Source of the DNA: Primorskyibacter flagellatus
GTDB lineage: Bacteria; Pseudomonadota; Alphaproteobacteria; Rhodobacterales; Rhodobacteraceae
Assembly: GCF_014638275.1 (NCBI RefSeq)
Contig: NZ_BMFJ01000001.1
Coordinates: forward strand, 682,001 to 746,000
Direction: 5' to 3'
Length of the DNA: 64,000 bases
Shown here: in pieces, positions 54,261 to 62,379 of the stretch
How the letters are laid out: every line of letters starts with the position of its first letter
Position numbering within the stretch: the stretch's first letter is position 1
Notes under the pieces: generated by a model
Told to the model about the DNA's origin: nothing
Seen by the model: only the letters and a program-made list of their open reading frames with translations
The model's database searches: none
Translations under genes and position numbers: made by a program

Positions 54261-54496
54261 TGTCTCGCGCCGGTCGGGCCGATGGTCCGCGATAGCGGGG
54301 TACAGTCAGGTCTTGTGGCACGGGCGCTGCCTTGGTAATCGGTGCCCGGTTTTCCGACGGACCGCCGATCCCCTGGCGACCCCGGTCCGATCCGGAGTCC
54401 CGAGGCGCCGCCCCGCGGGCGGAACCGGCGACCTCCGGCCCTGGCAAGCCGTCCGCGCCCCGCGCACAGGCGATATCACAAAGGCACCGCGCTGAG

Positions 54497-55507
54497 ATGA
54501 CCCGCGTCACGGACCCGAAACACAACGCGAAGCTGGCCGCGCGTCTGTCCGTCGCCCCGATGATGGACTGGACGGACCGGCATTGCCGCTATCTCCACCG
54601 GCTGCTCTCCGCCCGCACCCTGCTCTACACGGAGATGGTGACGGCCCCGGCGCTGGTGCGGGGCGGGGCGCTGCATCTGCTCGATTTCTCGGCGGCGGAG
54701 CATCCGGTGGCGCTGCAGCTTGGCGGATCGGACCCGGAAGAACTCGCCGCCGCCGCGCGGCTCGGGCAACAGGCGGGTTATGACGAGATCAACCTGAACT
54801 GCGGCTGTCCCTCGGACCGCGTGCAGTCCGGGACCTTCGGCGCGGTGCTGATGAAGGACCCGGCCCGGGTGGCGGAGTGCGTGGCCGCCATGCGCGAGGC
54901 CGTCGATGTCGAGGTCACCGTCAAGTGCCGGATCGGCGTGGACGACCAGCAGCCGGAGGAGGTCCTGCCCGAATTCCTGTCCCGAGTCGGGGCGGCGGGC
55001 TGTTCGCGCTTCATCATCCATGCCCGCAAGGCTTGGCTGCAGGGGCTGAGCCCGAAGGAGAACCGGGACATCCCGCCTCTCGACTACGATCTCGTCATGC
55101 GGATGCGGGGGTACTTCGGCGGGCTGCACCTGTCGGTCAACGGCGGGATCGTGTCGCTGGAGCAGGCGGAGCGGTTCCTCGACGCCGGGCTCGACGGCGT
55201 GATGGTGGGACGCGCGGCCTATCACGACCCGGCAGGGCTGCTGGCGCAGGCGGACCGTCGGATCTTCGGCGCGGGCGAGGACAGCGATGCGGTGGCGGTG
55301 GCGCGGGCGATGCTGCCCTATATCGAGACGCATCTCGCGTCGGGCGGGAAACTGGCGCAGGTCACGCGGCACATGCTGGGGCTGTTCGCGGGCCGCCCCG
55401 GCGCGCGGCACTGGCGGCGCATCCTGTCGGAGGGGGCGCATCGCCCCGGTGCGGGCCCCGAGCTGGTGGAACAGGCGCTTGGCGCGGTAACGGAACAGGC
55501 GGCCTGA
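54497..55507 (+). CDS. dusA: tRNA-dihydrouridine(20/20a) synthase DusA
   Basis: A 336-residue FMN enzyme that reduces uridines 20 and 20a in the tRNA D-loop. DusA features are SVAPMMDWTDRHCRYLHRLLS, YTEMVTAPALVRG, the catalytic-cysteine loop NLNCGCPSDRVQSGTFGAVLM (usually NLNVGCPS), and IIHARKAWLQGLSPKENR. The start MTRVTDPKH at 54497 is chosen because upstream sequence is Pro/Arg-rich and unlike the family. It is not obviously cotranscribed with nitH, which is 236 bases upstream. Confidence 0.95.
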   Translation: MTRVTDPKHNAKLAARLSVAPMMDWTDRHCRYLHRLLSARTLLYTEMVTAPALVRGGALHLLDFSAAEHPVALQLGGSDPEELAAAARLGQQAGYDEINLNCGCPSDRVQSGTFGAVLMKDPARVAECVAAMREAVDVEVTVKCRIGVDDQQPEEVLPEFLSRVGAAGCSRFIIHARKAWLQGLSPKENRDIPPLDYDLVMRMRGYFGGLHLSVNGGIVSLEQAERFLDAGLDGVMVGRAAYHDPAGLLAQADRRIFGAGEDSDAVAVARAMLPYIETHLASGGKLAQVTRHMLGLFAGRPGARHWRRILSEGAHRPGAGPELVEQALGAVTEQAA

Positions 55508-55701
55508 GACGCGGGGGCGAAGTGCCCCGCCGGCGCGCGCCCGCCCCCGATGTCGCATCCTGTGGGTCGGGGAGTCGCTTCCGGTGCGTGCGTGGCGGCA
55601 AAATCATGTCATTCCGGGCCTGACCGCCGCATCGCGGAGGCGCAGAACAACATCGGGCCGGCTCCCCGCCGCGCCCGCCAGCAGACCGGAGAGCCCTGTC
55701 C

Positions 55702-56586
55702 ATGTCGTCCCATGTCCTGACCGTTTCCTGCCCGACCGGGCGCGGCATCGTCGCCGGTGTCGCCGGCTATCTCGCCGCGCATGGCTGCAACATCACCGCC
55801 TCGTCGCAGTTCGACGACCAGGAGACGGGGCAGTTCTTCATGCGGGTCCGCTTCCTGTCGGAGGAAGGCGCGACGCTGGAGGCGCTGGAGCAGGGCTTCG
55901 CGGAGGTCGCCGCACCGCTCGACATGACCTTCGCCTTCCACGACGAGGCGGTGAAGATGAAGGTCATCATCATGGTCTCGCGCTTCGGGCACTGCCTGAA
56001 CGACCTGCTCTACCGCTGGCGCATCGGGGCGCTGCCGATCGAGATCGTGGGCGTGGTATCCAACCATCTCGATTACCAGAAGGTCGTGGTGAACCACGAC
56101 CTGCCGTTCCACCACGTCAAGGTCACCCCCCAGAACAAGGCGGAGGCCGAAGCGCATCTGCTGGAGATCGTCGAGGAGTCGGGCGCGGATCTGGTGGTGC
56201 TCGCGCGGTACATGCAGGTGCTGTCGGACGCGCTGTGCCAGAAGATGTCGGGGCGGATCATCAACATCCACCACTCTTTCCTGCCGTCCTTCAAGGGCGC
56301 GAACCCCTACAAGCAGGCCTACCAGCGCGGGGTCAAGCTGATCGGTGCGACGGCGCATTACGTGACCGCCGACCTCGACGAGGGGCCGATCATCGAACAG
56401 GACACCGTGCGCGTCACCCATGCGCAGAGCCCCGCGGATTACGTGTCGCTCGGCCGCGACGTGGAAGCCTCCGTGCTGGCCCGGGCGATCCATGCCCATG
56501 CCCATCACCGCGTCTTCCTGAACGGCAACAAGACGGTGGTGTTCGAGGCCTCGCCCAACTCCTACGTCAGCGACCGGATGGGGTGA
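55702..56586 (+). CDS. purU: Formyltetrahydrofolate deformylase PurU
   Basis: A 294-residue enzyme that hydrolyses 10-formyl-THF to formate and THF, balancing one-carbon units. An N-terminal ACT domain (about 1-80) is followed by the formyltransferase fold. Catalytic residues are in INIHHSFLPSFKGANPY (Asn, His) and HYVTADLDEGPII (Asp). It is often linked with sarcosine or glycine-betaine catabolism in this group, and soxB lies 6 kb away. A long inverted repeat follows the stop. Confidence 0.96.
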   Translation: MSSHVLTVSCPTGRGIVAGVAGYLAAHGCNITASSQFDDQETGQFFMRVRFLSEEGATLEALEQGFAEVAAPLDMTFAFHDEAVKMKVIIMVSRFGHCLNDLLYRWRIGALPIEIVGVVSNHLDYQKVVVNHDLPFHHVKVTPQNKAEAEAHLLEIVEESGADLVVLARYMQVLSDALCQKMSGRIINIHHSFLPSFKGANPYKQAYQRGVKLIGATAHYVTADLDEGPIIEQDTVRVTHAQSPADYVSLGRDVEASVLARAIHAHAHHRVFLNGNKTVVFEASPNSYVSDRMG

Positions 56587-56590
56587 GGGC

Positions 56591-56722
56591 AGAGGGGGCG
56601 CTGCCCCGGTCCTTCGGACTCCCCCCGGGATACTTTTGGCAAGATGAAGCCGGGCGTGTTTCATCTTGCCAAAAGTATCCCGGGGGGAGTCACGCAGGTG
56701 ACGGGGGGCAGCGCCCCCCTTC
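56591..56722. repeat. Large inverted repeat between purU and MFS gene (family D pair)
   Basis: Bases 56617-56648 and 56660-56691 are exact reverse complements over 32 bp (GACTCCCCCCGGGATACTTT...), with an 11-base loop. Outside them, GGGGGCGCTGCCCC (left) and GGGGCAGCGCCCCC (right) also mirror each other across short unpaired stretches. It lies between convergent genes and should work as a strong two-way terminator. Single half copies of the same element occur at 11972 and 18195. Confidence 0.85.
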
Positions 56723-56728
56723 GTCGTT

Positions 56729-57913
56729 TCAGGCCTCGGAGACGGCGGGGCGGGGGCGCAGGACGGCCCAGCAGAGGCTGGCCGCGATCACGCCGCAGAG
56801 CGCGATGGCCAGCAGCATCGGGGTGGCCGTGCCGTCGAAGAACGGGCCCGTGAGGGTGATCATCAGCCCGCCCGCCAGCATCTGCAGCGTACCGCCGAGG
56901 GAGGAAGCGAGGCCGGCGATGTCTCCGTGGTCGTCCAGCGCCAGCACCATCGTCGTCGGGATCACCACGCCGAGGAAGGCATTGGCGATCAGCAGGCCCG
57001 CGACGATCACCGGGAAGGTGGCCGCCCCCGACAGGGCGATGGCGGCAAGCAGGATTGTGGTGATGGCAAAGCCGCTGACCCCGACGCGGACCACCCGGCC
57101 GATGCCGAAACGCTGGCCAAGCGGTGCCGCGACCTGCGAGGAGGAGAAGAAGCCGATCGCGTTCACCGCGAAGGCGATGGAGAAGCCGGTCGGGGTCAGG
57201 CCGAACTGCTGCGTATAGACGAAACTGGCCGAGGCGATGAAGACGAAGAAGCTGGCCATGCCGAAGCCGCCGACGAAGGTGAGCGCCATGAACACCGGGT
57301 CGGACAGCAGCCGCCGCGCCGCAGAGAGCATCTGCGACAGGCTCGGCTTGCGGCGGTTCTCCGGGGCCAGGGTTTCCTCCAGCCCGAAGCTCAGCAGTGC
57401 GACGGAGAGGACCGCGGCGAGCAGCAGGGCAAAGAAGATGGCGCGCCAGCCGGTGACGGCGATCACGCCGGACCCGGCCAGCGGGGCGAGCATCGGCGAG
57501 ACCGAGATTACCAGCATGATCATCGCCATGAGTTTCGTCGCCTCGGTTCCCGTGTGGCGGTCACGGATCACCGCGCGCGGCACCACCATAAGCGCCGCGC
57601 CGCCCAGGCCCTGCAGAAAGCGCCAGGCGGCGAGCGATCCGATGGTCCCGGCGAAGGCCGCACCAAGCGAGCCGACAGCAAAGATCGCAAGACCCAGGAA
57701 CAGCGGCGGGCGGCGGCCCATGGCGTCGGCCATGGGGCCATAGAACAGCTGCGCCACGCCGAAGGCGAGGAAATAGGCGGTCAGGGTGGTCTGCACCGCG
57801 GCCTCCGCCACGCCGAAGTCGGCGGCGATGGCCGGCAGGGCGGGCAGGTACATGTCGATGGCGAACGGGCCGACGGCCGAGAGCAGGCCCAGAATGAGGG
57901 CAAGGCGCAGCAT
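56729..57913 (-). CDS. MFS multidrug transporter, Bcr/CflA family
   Basis: A 394-residue, 12-helix exporter. The first loops carry FAIDMYLPALPAIAADFGVAEAAVQTTLTAYFLAFGVAQLFYGPMADAMGRRPPL, the classic Bcr/CflA start with motif A. The second half contains VNAIGFFSSSQVAAPLGQRFGIG and LVIANAFLG-like LLIANAFLGVVIPTTMVLAL. The start at 57913 (MLRLALILG) fits; upstream frame is shadow. The substrate is unknown. It diverges from the TauE gene across 166 bases. Confidence 0.93.
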   Translation of the reverse strand: MLRLALILGLLSAVGPFAIDMYLPALPAIAADFGVAEAAVQTTLTAYFLAFGVAQLFYGPMADAMGRRPPLFLGLAIFAVGSLGAAFAGTIGSLAAWRFLQGLGGAALMVVPRAVIRDRHTGTEATKLMAMIMLVISVSPMLAPLAGSGVIAVTGWRAIFFALLLAAVLSVALLSFGLEETLAPENRRKPSLSQMLSAARRLLSDPVFMALTFVGGFGMASFFVFIASASFVYTQQFGLTPTGFSIAFAVNAIGFFSSSQVAAPLGQRFGIGRVVRVGVSGFAITTILLAAIALSGAATFPVIVAGLLIANAFLGVVIPTTMVLALDDHGDIAGLASSLGGTLQMLAGGLMITLTGPFFDGTATPMLLAIALCGVIAASLCWAVLRPRPAVSEA

Positions 57914-58079
57914 GAAACTCTCCTGAACAGATTGGTTCAGTTCCGTACCGGCTGCGCGACGCAGGGTCAATTCGGCGGAACTGCAAAGGCGGGGGCGCGG
58001 ATTGTGCGGCGTTGCAGCATTGCTTGCGGGCGGCGGGGAAACCTGCCACCACCGCAGCGGAACATGGGCGGAGGCGCGG

Positions 58080-58910
58080 ATGGCGACGATGGATCTGGGG
58101 GCGGTGCTGTGGATGATGGCTCTGGTGGCCGTCATCGGGGCGTTCGGGGGCATTCTGGCCGGGCTGCTCGGCGTCGGGGGTGGCATCGTGCTGGTGCCGG
58201 CGTTTTTCTATGCGTTCCAGCACCTTGGCTTTGACGGGGACAAGCTGATGCAGCTGTGCCTCGCGACCTCGCTGGCGACGATCATCGTCACCTCTCTCCG
58301 GTCGTTGCAGTCGCACAGCCGCAAGGGGGCGGTGGACTGGGACATCCTGAGGACCTGGGGGCCGGGCATCGCCATCGGGGCGGTGATCGGGGTGCTGGCG
58401 GCCTCGTCGCTAAGGACGGTGGCGCTTCAGGCGCTGTTCGGCGGGCTGGCAATGGTGATCGGCCTGTACCTGGCGCTCGGCCGGGCACAGTGGCGCATCG
58501 CGGAGGAGATGCCGAAGGGCGTGACGCGGGCCATCCTGTCGCCGCTGGTCGGGTTCCTTTCCGTGCTCATGGGGATCGGCGGGGGCAGCTTCGGAGTGCC
58601 GCTGATGACACTTTACGGGCGGCCGATCCACCGTGCGGTGGCGACGGCGGCGGGCTTCGGGGTCATCATCGCCGTGCCCTCGGTCATCGGCTTTCTCTTC
58701 GTGCAATTGCCGGAGGGGACACGGCCTCCGTTCACCGTCGGGGCGGTGAACCTGCCGACATTCGCCATCGTGATCGCGATGACGCTGATCACTGCGCCGT
58801 ACGGGGCGCGGCTGGCGCATGCGACGGATCCGGGGCCGTTGAAGCGGATCTTCGGGGTATTCCTGCTTCTGGTGGCGGCGAACATGATCCGCAAGGCGGT
58901 GATCGGGTAA
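58080..58910 (+). CDS. TauE/SafE-family sulfite/anion exporter
   Basis: A 276-residue, about eight-helix membrane protein. Two repeats carry the family glycine motifs: GGILAGLLGVGGGIVLVPAFFYAF near the N-terminus and LVGFLSVLMGIGGGSFGVPLMTLYG in the middle. GGAGG lies four bases before the ATG at 58080. Relatives export sulfite, sulfoacetate or other organosulfur anions; the substrate here is not shown by context. It is followed by a 256-base gap. Confidence 0.9.
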   Translation: MATMDLGAVLWMMALVAVIGAFGGILAGLLGVGGGIVLVPAFFYAFQHLGFDGDKLMQLCLATSLATIIVTSLRSLQSHSRKGAVDWDILRTWGPGIAIGAVIGVLAASSLRTVALQALFGGLAMVIGLYLALGRAQWRIAEEMPKGVTRAILSPLVGFLSVLMGIGGGSFGVPLMTLYGRPIHRAVATAAGFGVIIAVPSVIGFLFVQLPEGTRPPFTVGAVNLPTFAIVIAMTLITAPYGARLAHATDPGPLKRIFGVFLLLVAANMIRKAVIG

Positions 58911-59166
58911 CGCAGGCCTGGTCTCTTCGGTCTGCGCGCTGTTTCCGTGCGGGCGCGTCTGGTGTCGGGAAACAGGCGGATTATTGTGCCCCGTCACTTT
59001 ACAATTCTGCCCGACCGACCGGCACTGTCCCCAAATTCGCAGCAATAATGCGGCGATAACATCCTATGCGTGCATGGAAATACCCCGATACCGCCTAGCT
59101 GGTGCCCCGGACCTGCCGCATTCGGGGGCGACTCTGTCTTTGAACACAAAAGCCAGAGGCCGCGTC

Positions 59167-60102
59167 ATGATCGAACTTCTTGTCATCATCGCCATCGCGA
59201 CGATCGGGGTCGTCTATACCTCTTCCACCGGCGAGGCGGAGAGCAGCGCCATGGCGGAGAAGACCGCCAAGGACGCATTGAACGAGGCTGAAGGGCAGAG
59301 CGGGATCGGGATCCTCGGGATCGACGTGGTCGCGCGCAAGATGCGCCGGATGGTCGGACTGCAGGACGGCGCCGTCGGTGCCGACACGCTGGCGGAGTAT
59401 CGCGGTTCGGACGAGGACGAGGATCAGGGCGGCGAGCCGGTCGCCCTGGCGGGCGAGGACCAGTTCGTCTTTGCCGGGGATCGGGACGCCCGGGCCGGAG
59501 ACGCGGACGACGACTGGGACGGCGAAGCCTACGCGGAGGATGACGCCGCAGAGGAGGACTGGGACGACGCGGATGCCATCGCGGCAGAGGCGGAGGCCGG
59601 AGTTTCCGATGAGGAATGGGCCGAGGATGACCTCGCCGCTGAAGAGTGGGACGAGGACGATCTCGACGACATGGACGACCCGGACATGGGCGAGTGGGCC
59701 GAGGCCGACATGGACGACGCCGACGCGACCGACCGCGACGATGACTGGGCCGCTGCAGAGTTCGACGAGGGCGAATGGGCCGAGGGCGATGACGACCTCA
59801 TGGCCGGGGACCTCGACGAGGACGTGGCACCCGAAGTGGCGGCGCGTCCGGCCATGGACACGGAATTCGCGCCGCTGGTGGACGAATTCGACCCCGAGCA
59901 GGATCAGCTTGTGATCGGCTACCGCCCCGGAGAGGCAGGCAACGGCCGGATCGGGATCATCGAGGATCCGCTGCGCCCCGGCTCCGCTGCCGTGACGCTC
60001 GGCGGGCGCTGCGTGGCGGTCGTGCTTGACGGGTTCGGCCGGGTCCGCGCGCATCACATCGAACTGGTCTGCGAAGAGGACGACGCGGACCTCGCGGCCT
60101 GA
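59167..60102 (+). CDS. Acidic repeat-rich membrane-anchored protein, uncharacterised
   Basis: A 311-residue protein I do not recognise. A single N-terminal hydrophobic segment (MIELLVIIAIATIGVVYTSS) is followed by an Ala/Ser linker. From about residue 75 to 235 it is extremely rich in Asp and Glu, with recurring units such as EEWAEDDLAAEEWDEDDL and DDDWAAAEFDEGEWAEGDDD. A small C-terminal beta-like domain follows (FDPEQDQLVIGYRP...GSAAVTLGGRCVAVVLDG). The tail resembles short domains in Rhodobacterales surface and calcium-binding proteins. Cation binding is a guess. The start at 59167 is chosen to place the hydrophobic segment first. Confidence 0.75.
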   Translation: MIELLVIIAIATIGVVYTSSTGEAESSAMAEKTAKDALNEAEGQSGIGILGIDVVARKMRRMVGLQDGAVGADTLAEYRGSDEDEDQGGEPVALAGEDQFVFAGDRDARAGDADDDWDGEAYAEDDAAEEDWDDADAIAAEAEAGVSDEEWAEDDLAAEEWDEDDLDDMDDPDMGEWAEADMDDADATDRDDDWAAAEFDEGEWAEGDDDLMAGDLDEDVAPEVAARPAMDTEFAPLVDEFDPEQDQLVIGYRPGEAGNGRIGIIEDPLRPGSAAVTLGGRCVAVVLDGFGRVRAHHIELVCEEDDADLAA

Positions 60103-60128
60103 GCCTGTCCCGGGCCCGGGTCCGGCGA

Positions 60129-60392
60129 CTACTCCGACGACCCGTCAGACTTGCGGCGGCCGAGCCTTGCAGCCCGGCCGCCGCGTCTTTGCGTCAGCAG
60201 GGGCTTGCGGTCGGGCAGTTGCGCCATGATCTCGCGCCGTTCTTCCGGCGACATGCGGCCCCAGGCGGCGATTTCCCCGATGGAGCGGAGACAGCCTGTG
60301 CAGAGCCTGGCCTCGGGGTGAATCAGGCAGATCTTCACACAGGGGCTTTCGGGTTCGCTGCGCGACCAGAGGGTGCCGTCGTCTTCCATCAT
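60129..60392 (-). CDS. DUF1289 domain protein
   Basis: An 87-residue protein with the DUF1289 pattern: SPCVKICLIHPEARLCTGCLRSIGEIAAWGRMSPEERREIMAQLP. The four cysteines (CVKIC, LCTGC) could bind metal or an Fe-S cluster. The tail is Arg/Lys-rich. Its ATG overlaps the ruvX stop (ATGA), so it is the third gene of ccmI-ruvX-DUF1289. Function is unknown. A CCCGGGCCCGGG palindrome lies between it and the convergent acidic-protein gene. Confidence 0.88.
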   Translation of the reverse strand: MMEDDGTLWSRSEPESPCVKICLIHPEARLCTGCLRSIGEIAAWGRMSPEERREIMAQLPDRKPLLTQRRGGRAARLGRRKSDGSSE

Positions 60393-60871
60393 TCCCCCCT
60401 TATGTGGCGCAGCCGGTCCAGCGCGCCCTGCAGGATATAGGCGGCGGCAACATGGTCGATGACCTCCGCCCGGCGGCGGCGGGAGGTGTCGGCCTCCAGC
60501 AGCGCGCGTTCCGCCGCCACGGTTGACAGGCGTTCGTCCCAGAAGGTGATCGCAAGGCCTTCGAAGGCGGGCAGGCGGGCGAGGTTGCGGGCGAAGGCGC
60601 GGGTGGACTGGCAGCGCGGCCCCTCCGTGCCGTCCATGTTGCGCGGCAGGCCCAGCACCAGCCCCGCGATGGTGCGGGCCGAGACGATGGCGGCCAGCGA
60701 CTCCGCGTCCTGGGTGAACTTCTTGCGGCGGATGGTTTCCAGCGGCGTGGCGACCGACAGTAAGGTATCCGACACCGCAACGCCCACGGTCTTGTCGCCG
60801 AAGTCGAGCCCCGCGACGGCGCGCATCGGCGGCAGGGCGGCGGCAAAGTCCTCGATGGTCTCGTGGATCAT
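60389..60871 (-). CDS. ruvX: Holliday junction resolvase-like protein RuvX (YqgF)
   Basis: A 160-residue RNase H-fold nuclease. Conserved features are AVAGLDFGDKTVGVAVSD (first catalytic Asp), LVLGLPRNMDGTEGPRC, ITFWDERLSTVAAERAL (Glu/Asp) and VIDHVAAAYILQGAL (final Asp). In E. coli the protein takes part in 16S rRNA 5' maturation. The start at 60871 overlaps the ccmI stop (ATGA); upstream frame is shadow. Length is normal. Confidence 0.94.
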   Translation of the reverse strand: MIHETIEDFAAALPPMRAVAGLDFGDKTVGVAVSDTLLSVATPLETIRRKKFTQDAESLAAIVSARTIAGLVLGLPRNMDGTEGPRCQSTRAFARNLARLPAFEGLAITFWDERLSTVAAERALLEADTSRRRRAEVIDHVAAAYILQGALDRLRHIRGE

Positions 60872-62127
60872 TCGGTGGTGCTTTCGCTCGTCGGGGCCTC
60901 GGGCAGGCTGTCGGCCGCCGCGGCGATCTCGGCCAGCGCTTCGGGGGATGCGGCAAAGACCTGCCGCGCCTCTGTCGCGATGGCGCGGGCGCGGGCGGTG
61001 TCGCCGAGCACGCCGTAGGCGCGGATCAGGCGGGCCCATTCGGCGGGGCTGCCGCCCTGCTGCGCCAGCCGGTCCGACAGGCGCGAGACCATGCCGCGGA
61101 TCATTTCCTGCCGGTCCGCCTCGCTCAGCTCCCCGGCGTTGGCGATGTCCTCCGCCGTGGGACCGGAGAGCGTGTCGGCGGGTGCCGGCTGGTCATAGGC
61201 GACGCCGGCCAGCGCCGCGGCCTCGTCGATCTGCGCGCGGATCGGCGGGATCCACGGCGCATCCTCCGGCCCGGCGCGCAGCAGCTGGTCCCAGAGCCGG
61301 AAGGCCACGTCGGGGCGATCGTTCTGGCGCATCATCAGCCCCATGTAATACCGCGCGGGGGCATTTTCAGGGTCGCGGGCGAGGGCGGCACGCAGGGCGT
61401 TTTCCGCCCCCGGGGACACGTAGCCCCCGGCGGCGAGGATCAGCATGTCGGCGTAGGTCAGGTAATCCTCTGCATCGGCCTCGGCTCCGCGCAGTTCCAG
61501 CACGCGTTCCTGCGCGGCATAGGCGGCGCGGTAATTGCCAAGCGCGGCCTCGTTGCGGGCCAGCAGGCGCTGCCCCTGCAGGTCGTCCGGGCGTTCCGCC
61601 ACAGCATCCCGCAGGCGCTGGATCAGGACCTCGAAATCGGCGGGCGGAATTTCCTGCGGTTTCAGCAGGTCGGGGGGCACGGCGGCCTCTGCGGTCGGCT
61701 GGTCGGGGCGGGTGTCGCGGCGTTCCTTGGCGGCGGCAAGGCGGTCGTTCAGGGACAGGTCGCCGTAGCCGGGCGCGCCGAGATTGGCGTAAAGCGCGAG
61801 GGGCAGGGCGGTCAGCACCGCAACCAGCACAACGACAAGGGCGGGACGGAAGCGCGCGGGCTCCTCGGATGCGGCGGCGGCAGCGGCACGGTCATCGGCG
61901 GCGATCAGCCGGCGGGCGATTTCGGCGCGAAGCCGCCCGGCCTCATCCTCGGGGATGGCGCCCCTTGCCAGGTCGCGGTCGACCTCGTCAAGCTGGCGGC
62001 GGTAGATGCCGGCGTCCTGCGCGGCGTCCTCGACCTCCCCGGAGCCGCGGCGGGCGCGCACCACTGCCAGGCCGATCGTCAGGGCAACGGCCAGCGACAT
62101 CAGGGCGGGGATGATCCAGTCGATCAC
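60868..62127 (-). CDS. ccmI: Cytochrome c biogenesis protein CcmI
   Basis: A 419-residue inner-membrane chaperone that presents apocytochrome c to the heme-ligation machinery. Two N-terminal TM helices (about 4-24 and 97-115) bracket a cytoplasmic loop with RRQLDEVDRDLARGAIPEDEAGRLRAEIARRLI. The periplasmic part holds TPR repeats (LLARNEAALGNYRAAYAAQERVLEL, AARARDPENAPARYYMGLM-like). The start is GTG at 62127 (VIDWIIPALMSL), since no ATG fits and the upstream frame is only antisense shadow. It heads the operon with ruvX. Confidence 0.92.
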   Translation of the reverse strand: MIDWIIPALMSLAVALTIGLAVVRARRGSGEVEDAAQDAGIYRRQLDEVDRDLARGAIPEDEAGRLRAEIARRLIAADDRAAAAAASEEPARFRPALVVVLVAVLTALPLALYANLGAPGYGDLSLNDRLAAAKERRDTRPDQPTAEAAVPPDLLKPQEIPPADFEVLIQRLRDAVAERPDDLQGQRLLARNEAALGNYRAAYAAQERVLELRGAEADAEDYLTYADMLILAAGGYVSPGAENALRAALARDPENAPARYYMGLMMRQNDRPDVAFRLWDQLLRAGPEDAPWIPPIRAQIDEAAALAGVAYDQPAPADTLSGPTAEDIANAGELSEADRQEMIRGMVSRLSDRLAQQGGSPAEWARLIRAYGVLGDTARARAIATEARQVFAASPEALAEIAAAADSLPEAPTSESTTE

Positions 62128-62379
62128 GGTTCGGGGATCCTTCGGGCCAGTGTCCTTCGGGCAGCGCGACAGGCGCGGTCCGCCCCGGTCTAGCGGGGTG
62201 CGCCGCCCTGAAAAAGGGCAAAAGCCCGTGAGCGGCGCTTTGTCCGGGCCCCTGCCGGGGGGGCGATTGCGGCGCTTGTCGGGATCGGGCGAGAAAACGA
62301 CGCATTGCGGCGTTGGCGCGGGCCGTGAATTGATATGGCTCAGCCTCAGCAGCCGCCCAACCGACAGGGAGTCGCCCTC

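Noticed and set aside
54261..54496. An N-terminal extension of DusA to the ATG at 54332
   Set aside because: The extra 55 residues are Pro/Arg/Ala-rich and unlike DusA N-termini; the ATG at 54497 puts the conserved SVAPMMDWTD region at its usual distance.
56591..56722. Terminal inverted repeats of a miniature transposable element
   Set aside because: The arms enclose only 11 bases, and the element lies precisely between convergent genes, so a terminator hairpin is a simpler reading; single-arm relatives also sit at 3' ends.
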